From the NCBI GenBank assembly GCA_903933085.1, contig CAIZIN010000051.1, positions 1 through 8,256 on the forward strand: 8,256 bases of DNA. The letters run 5' to 3'. Origin of the DNA: an uncultured bacterium. Lineage in GTDB: Bacteria > Patescibacteriota > Minisyncoccia > Phycocordibacterales > CAIZIN01. Of this stretch, positions 5,096 through 8,256 are shown piece by piece. Under the pieces are notes generated by a model. The model had not been told where the DNA came from. It made no database searches and saw only the letters and a list, made by a program, of their open reading frames with translations. The translations under genes were made by a program, and so were the position numbers. Numbering within the stretch: the first letter of the stretch is position 1; each line of letters begins with the position of its first letter.

Positions 5096-5848
5096 TCAAA
5101 AAAGAAGATTTCTACGCTCTGTGTTTATCTTGAGACGAGAATTATCTAAAATTTCCCTTTGAGCCTCTGTGATATGAAAACCCTTTTCCTTAAGCTCTAG
5201 TTCGGGAGTTAGAGGATTTGGAATTTTCTTCCAACCCTCCACACGTAATTCTTCACACCAAAATTTCTGATACCAATCATTAGAATTTTTGAGAAAATCA
5301 GGGTTACCGATTTGCAACAATTCAAGAAGTAATGCTTTGGGTCCTTCCCAGACGATAGTCTTAGTATTGGTATCAGGATTTTGTTCGATGATTCGAGAGT
5401 TAAAACACTCCTTCCATGGACGTCGAGCGATTAGGGCTTTCACCCTTATCCACTCAAGTTCTGTATTCCACATCTCAACAACTGGACCAGTTTTATATTC
5501 CCCACCAATAAAGACGACGCGGTCACCTCTCTTGGGTCTAATATCAAGAGTTGAACCAAATCTCATCTCCACCTCCCCCACAGTTAATTCAAAAAACTTT
5601 GTAGCTGAGGAGATCTGAAAATAATAATCTTTACCATCTTTTCGTCTTTTGTCAGGTGTGATATACCCGAAATTATTCCTTTGATGAATATCAAAACATT
5701 TAATTATCCCATTTAATGGAGCAAACATTTGAAAGATCTTTCTTTTTACTATCTGGTCAATCCTTTGATTTTGCAAATATGGCAAAACTGATAGTAAAGA
5801 AGATATTACAATAAAACCTAAATAAAGCCAATAGAACGCTTTAAACAA
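5096..5848 (-). CDS. Membrane-anchored protein with a cold-shock-like (OB-fold) domain
   Basis: 250 aa by the TTG start. Residues 6-25 (YWLYLGFIVISSLLSVLPYL) form one transmembrane helix, followed by a basic stretch (RIDQIVKRK) that predicts an N-out/C-in anchor with the rest in the cytoplasm. About 46-115 resembles a cold-shock domain: NGIIKCFD opens it, NNFGYITP (58-65) sits like RNP1 (KGFGFI), DYYFQIS (74-80) like RNP2 (VFVHFS), and PKRGDRVVFIG closes it as the GDxVxF strand. The region 116-250 is charged, Trp-rich and not recognised. The start is unsure: TTG at 5846-5848 is the only NTG codon after the in-frame stop at 5897-5899, and its Shine-Dalgarno is weak (GAG). It lies 51 bp behind the GH18 gene and may share its transcript; a terminator follows. 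The domain call rests on motif pattern only. Confidence 0.65.
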   Translation of the reverse strand: MFKAFYWLYLGFIVISSLLSVLPYLQNQRIDQIVKRKIFQMFAPLNGIIKCFDIHQRNNFGYITPDKRRKDGKDYYFQISSATKFFELTVGEVEMRFGSTLDIRPKRGDRVVFIGGEYKTGPVVEMWNTELEWIRVKALIARRPWKECFNSRIIEQNPDTNTKTIVWEGPKALLLELLQIGNPDFLKNSNDWYQKFWCEELRVEGWKKIPNPLTPELELKEKGFHITEAQREILDNSRLKINTERRNLLF

Positions 5849-5899
5849 AGAATTCTCTAATATTAAATTAGGACCAAATATAAAATAACTACCAACTCA

Positions 5900-6988
5900 T
5901 TACTTATTATATGAAAAATCTTGAAAATTATACCCCTTGCTTGCGATCATTTTTTGGACATCTGGGCTTTCGAGACCTAAAGCCCAAGCTGAAAATCCAT
6001 GTAGTTTATTTAAAGAAATTAAATCAATTTTTTTTGCTATTGACCTACCGTCCTCATACCAAATTGTATATTTTTTCTTTGCACTTGTGTATTTTATATA
6101 AGGAGCCTGTTCTTCAATGCTATACCCTTTTGTAACCTTATATGTATTTAGAATCGTCTTAATACCACTATAACCACCAATTCCAACGAGTTTTCCTGTT
6201 GCGTCAGCCCATTTCCAATAATACAAAGGAATACCCAGAGAAAGTTTTTCTGCCGGTACTAAAGTCAAACTATGTTTTATAACTCTTTCCATCCAAGAAT
6301 ATCTTGCTACAGGTCCTTTTGATTCAGGATCATCATAAGACATTAAACTAATAATGTCCGTACTATTCGCAAGGGATTTATAATCATAAACACCAATAAT
6401 TCTTTGCCAAAGATTTTTTGGATAATCTGCGGGATTTTCGGAAACTTGTGCAATTACAGCAACACTTGAAATCAATCCCTCTCTTTTCATCGTGTCTCCA
6501 AATTTTTTAACAAATGCGGAAAATTTGTCCCGGTACGAAAGATCCATTTGTTCAAAGTCTAGTTGCCAGCCCCAATAATTATATTTCTTAGCCTCACCCA
6601 CCAAAAGTGCTATGTATATATCTTGATTCTTTGGATTATCTAGTATTGTTTTAAGGGAAGCCTGTCCAAAACTTCCATTAGTAACAAGAGGCATAACTTT
6701 TATATTATTATTTTTTGCAATTTCTAGGAGATCTGCTTTTACGCTACCTACAAGATTTCCTGAGGAATTAAATGAATATGTTTGCGGAGCAAATACATCA
6801 ATTGAATTTACATTCGCCTTAAAAGAGGCTCTGGAATTTTTACCTTCTTGATAATAAAATATTCTTGTATAGCTCGCTGAAGTTTTTTGGGAAATCTGAG
6901 AAGAGGTTAAAGCTTCCACAGAGTATGTTGGTACAAAAAAAATGCTGGAAAATATTAGTACACCTGAAAACGATATGATATTTTTCAT
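5900..6988 (-). CDS. Secreted GH18-family glycoside hydrolase, YaaH/SleL-like
   Basis: 362 aa from the ATG at 6986-6988. GH18 TIM-barrel proteins of this group cleave or bind N-acetylglucosamine polymers such as peptidoglycan. Visible marks: early strands with VFAPQTYSFNSSG (65-77) and IKVMPLVTNG (96-105), the catalytic segment WGWQLDFE (139-146) with Asp144 and Glu146, MSYDD (216-220) on the sixth strand, YEDGRS (311-316), and GFSAWALGLESPD (331-343) on the last strand. The motif DxxDxDxE keeps only the last Asp and the Glu: the first two positions are W139 and Q142. Residues 1-26 are a signal peptide (likely cleaved after VEA). An upstream in-frame ATG (7031-7033) would add 15 residues before the signal peptide; the -10 box six bases before 6988 and the Lys-led signal sequence favour the shorter form. 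No LysM domain is seen. Confidence 0.88.
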   Translation of the reverse strand: MKNIISFSGVLIFSSIFFVPTYSVEALTSSQISQKTSASYTRIFYYQEGKNSRASFKANVNSIDVFAPQTYSFNSSGNLVGSVKADLLEIAKNNNIKVMPLVTNGSFGQASLKTILDNPKNQDIYIALLVGEAKKYNYWGWQLDFEQMDLSYRDKFSAFVKKFGDTMKREGLISSVAVIAQVSENPADYPKNLWQRIIGVYDYKSLANSTDIISLMSYDDPESKGPVARYSWMERVIKHSLTLVPAEKLSLGIPLYYWKWADATGKLVGIGGYSGIKTILNTYKVTKGYSIEEQAPYIKYTSAKKKYTIWYEDGRSIAKKIDLISLNKLHGFSAWALGLESPDVQKMIASKGYNFQDFSYNK

Positions 6989-6994
6989 ATCTTT

Positions 6995-7000
6995 AGTATA
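6995..7000 (-). promoter_or_regulatory. -10 element of the GH18 gene, leaderless spacing
   Basis: Minus strand TATACT, six bases (AAAGAT), then the ATG at 6988. No convincing -35. It decides between the two in-frame start codons. Confidence 0.55.
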
Positions 7001-7038
7001 CACCACAACAGAAATATTTTTATCCACATGCATCCTCT

Positions 7039-7176
7039 GTCATTCCTGTGGAGGCAGGAATCCAGTCTCAAAATCCGAAATTCGAAGCACGAAATCCGAA
7101 ACAAATTCAAATGATAAAAATAATTAAATTCCAAACAAATTCTTTCGGACTGGATTCCTGCCTCCGCAGGAATGAC
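7039..7176. repeat. 138-bp element with 29-bp terminal inverted repeats (copy C)
   Basis: 7039-7067 and 7148-7176 are inverted repeats of 29 bp with a single difference (CTGTGG against CTGCGG). Each end is itself a hairpin (ATTCCTG/CAGGAAT around 6 bases), like a pair of REP sequences facing each other. The 80-bp core is AT-rich, holds the module shared with 2599-2619, and has no gene. The rest of this 247-bp intergenic stretch (6989-7235) holds the GH18 promoter and a short AT-rich repeat tract. Confidence 0.88.
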
Positions 7177-7207
7177 AATTCAGGGTATGCAGGAATTATA
7201 ACAAAAA

Positions 7208-7242
7208 TTTATTCTTAAATCTTAAATCCTAATTCTTAATTC
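7208..7242 (-). repeat. Short AT-rich repeat tract overlapping the 3' end of the holin-like gene
   Basis: On the minus strand, degenerate repeats of GAATTAAG/GATTTAAG run from 7242 to 7208 and end AAGAATAAA. The tract contains the TAA stop (7236-7238) of the gene. An inverted partner is at 7582-7617. Confidence 0.6.
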
Positions 7243-7574
7243 TCTTCTTTGTAACTTACCCCAAACAAGGCATTTATCAACGAGAAAATGATTGCAAACC
7301 AAAACGCTGGCCAAAAACCCGATACAGCAAAACCAGGAACAACATACGACGCTAACATTACAAACAAAGCGTTTATAATGAGTGAAAATATTCCTAAGGT
7401 TAATATGTTTAACGGGAGTGTGAGTAAAAATACTATAGGTTTTATAAAAACATTTATAAGACCGAGAACAACAGCAAGTACTAAAGCTCCTATTGGGGTA
7501 ACCATGACTCCAGGAATCAAGTAGGCTGTGATAACGATTGCAATTGCAGAGATAAACCAATGTAGTAGTTTCAT
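7236..7574 (-). CDS. Small four-helix membrane protein, Phage_holin_4_2 / YvlD-like family
   Basis: 112 aa, nearly all hydrophobic, with four predicted transmembrane helices at about 3-22, 26-50, 55-80 and 85-106. Marks of the family (often annotated as mycobacterial 4-TMS phage holin superfamily) are LINVFIKPIVFLLTLPLNILTLG-type text (quoted in part: NVFIKPI, LPLNILTLG) and the end SLINALFG. Despite the name, these are usually chromosomal, non-phage inner-membrane proteins of unknown role. No lysis cassette is nearby, so a phage function is not supported. Stop and upstream region both lie in AT-rich inverted tracts (7208-7242, 7582-7617). No clear promoter or Shine-Dalgarno sequence is seen before the ATG. 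A Lys/Glu tail (SYKEEN) ends the protein. Confidence 0.88.
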   Translation of the reverse strand: MKLLHWFISAIAIVITAYLIPGVMVTPIGALVLAVVLGLINVFIKPIVFLLTLPLNILTLGIFSLIINALFVMLASYVVPGFAVSGFWPAFWFAIIFSLINALFGVSYKEEN

Positions 7575-7581
7575 ATGAGTA

Positions 7582-7617
7582 GAATTAAGATTTATGAATT
7601 AAGAATTAAGAATAAAT
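7582..7617 (+). repeat. Short AT-rich repeat tract upstream of the holin-like gene
   Basis: GAATTAAGATTTATGAATTA and following AAGAATTAAGAATAAAT. It is the outward-facing inverted partner of 7208-7242; both end in AAGAATAAA. The two tracts bracket the gene. Confidence 0.6.
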
Positions 7618-7646
7618 ACGGTTATTTGTTAGGCTAAAACAATACT

Positions 7647-8201
7647 CTAGTTTCCAAACTCTCCTTTAATTTCAATTACCTTATCACTTTCAACTTTGAA
7701 AGTTCTCGAAACACCAATTGATGGCTGTGCAGACATTGGTTCGGTTGGTAATCGATCTGCATAATTTACGACAATTATTCCATTTTTAATTTCAGTATTC
7801 TGTGGAGCAATTCTATCGCCTAAAAATATAGTACTTAGAATATCATACCCTTCATTATTTTTTAAAGCCACAACCAAATAAGTAAATAACCCAGTTCCTC
7901 CACCATCTTGAACTAATAGAAAAGCATTATCCTCTTTTTTATCACCATTAACATCACCTTTTGATTCATTACCAAAATACGATGTGGTGGTTGTTGTTAC
8001 GGATCCAGGAACTTTTTGTTCATTTTGTCCATCCTTAAGTGTTATTTTAACACCATCGATATCATAAGTAGCATTCTTTAAATCAAAGGTATTTGATTTA
8101 AGTATATTTTCAGGAGAAGGTGCTGAAACTTTAGATTTTGTCCAAAAAATACCCCCAATAAAAACAACAATGAATATAACAATAACAACATTTCTTTTCA
8201 T
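7647..8201 (-). CDS. Membrane-anchored extracellular protein with a calcium-loop-like motif, function unknown
   Basis: 184 aa from the ATG at 8199-8201; a TTG one codon earlier is less likely because the -10 box is six bases before the ATG. Residues 1-20 (MKRN then VVIVIFIVVFIGGIFW) are an uncleaved signal anchor or signal peptide; there is no lipobox Cys. The outer part begins with FDLKNATYDIDGVKITLKDG (39-58, beta-rich). It then has YFGNESKGDVNGDKKEDNAF (75-94), with D83-x-N85-x-D87-x-x-x-D91 matching the DxNxDxxxD calcium-binding loop. TYLVVALKNNEGYDILSTIFLGDRIAPQ follows at 107-134 (TIFLGDRIAP is the most distinctive part). I recall similar hypothetical proteins in Parcubacteria and some proteobacteria, but know no function. 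It is preceded by its own extended -10 promoter. No clear terminator follows. Confidence 0.8.
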   Translation of the reverse strand: MKRNVVIVIFIVVFIGGIFWTKSKVSAPSPENILKSNTFDLKNATYDIDGVKITLKDGQNEQKVPGSVTTTTTSYFGNESKGDVNGDKKEDNAFLLVQDGGGTGLFTYLVVALKNNEGYDILSTIFLGDRIAPQNTEIKNGIIVVNYADRLPTEPMSAQPSIGVSRTFKVESDKVIEIKGEFGN

Positions 8202-8207
8202 CAATTA

Positions 8208-8216
8208 ATTATAACA
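8208..8216 (-). promoter_or_regulatory. Extended -10 promoter of the calcium-loop protein gene, leaderless spacing
   Basis: Minus strand TGT-TATAAT (8208-8216), then TAATTG and the ATG. The -10 box is perfect. The -35 position has no consensus. Confidence 0.65.
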
Positions 8217-8236
8217 CCATAAGAAAAAGAGTCGAC

Positions 8237-8256
8237 CTTGTCCACAAGTGGACAAG
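8237..8256. repeat. 20-bp inverted repeat at the window edge
   Basis: CTTGTCCAC (8237-8245) and GTGGACAAG (8248-8256) are perfect inverted repeats around AA. On the minus strand the hairpin is followed by GTCGAC and then a T-rich run, so it could be a weak terminator for an upstream gene outside the window, or an operator. Confidence 0.5.

Noticed and set aside
7020..7028. Exact DnaA box TTATCCACA (and a near match TTGTCCACA at 8238-8246)
   Set aside because: Single isolated boxes, with no cluster, no AT-rich unwinding repeat and no dnaA/dnaN genes nearby. Not evidence for an origin.
7039..7176. Insertion sequence or CRISPR array
   Set aside because: No transposase frame and only one inverted pair of ends; there are no regularly spaced direct repeats anywhere in the window.
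7236..7574. Phage lysis cassette suggested by the holin-like protein together with GH18 and 3D-domain enzymes
   Set aside because: The genes are far apart, separately transcribed and of families usual on bacterial chromosomes; there is no phage structural or integrase gene.

Overview
The window reads as a piece of a small AT-rich genome from the Candidate Phyla Radiation (Candidatus Patescibacteria, probably the Parcubacteria side). This is inferred from its typical gene families: AlkD, a small four-helix membrane protein of the Phage_holin_4_2 type, a GH18 YaaH-like protein, and a secreted GDVNGD-type protein. Dispersed repeats ending in GTCATYCYYGCG also point this way. The code looks standard: two genes end in TGA, and an intrinsic terminator sits right behind each, so TGA is not recoded as in Gracilibacteria or Absconditabacteria.

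Layout. Bases 1-527 (minus) hold most of an alkD DNA glycosylase gene, cut by the window edge, carrying a 156-bp repeat element inserted in frame. A divergent 84-codon gene of unknown function (626-880, plus) follows, with its own promoter and terminator. All remaining genes are on the minus strand. They are a secreted 3D-domain protein (1024-1644), an alpha/beta hydrolase (1767-2516), a DEAD-box RNA helicase with a 129-residue disordered Arg/Gly/Ser/Tyr N-terminus (2787-4268), a helical protein of unknown function (4504-4956), a membrane-anchored protein with a cold-shock-like domain (5096-5848), a secreted GH18-family protein (5900-6988), a four-helix membrane protein (7236-7574) and a membrane-anchored extracellular protein with a calcium-loop-like motif (7647-8201).

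How the genes relate. Only the GH18 and cold-shock-like genes look like a possible operon (51 bp apart); the others mostly have their own promoter or terminator. Three or four products are exported and probably act on the envelope. The helicase and the cold-shock-like protein suggest RNA handling. No defence, CRISPR, transposase or phage module is visible.

The most notable signals are not gene content. (1) A structured repeat is tolerated inside alkD; a second copy at 2645-2754 keeps the same hairpin with a different stem sequence. (2) Five genes carry a -10 hexamer exactly 6 nt before the ATG, which predicts leaderless mRNAs. (3) The helicase instead has a fully consensus promoter and a leader of about 185 nt. 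(4) Short repeat tracts supply the stop codons of two genes.
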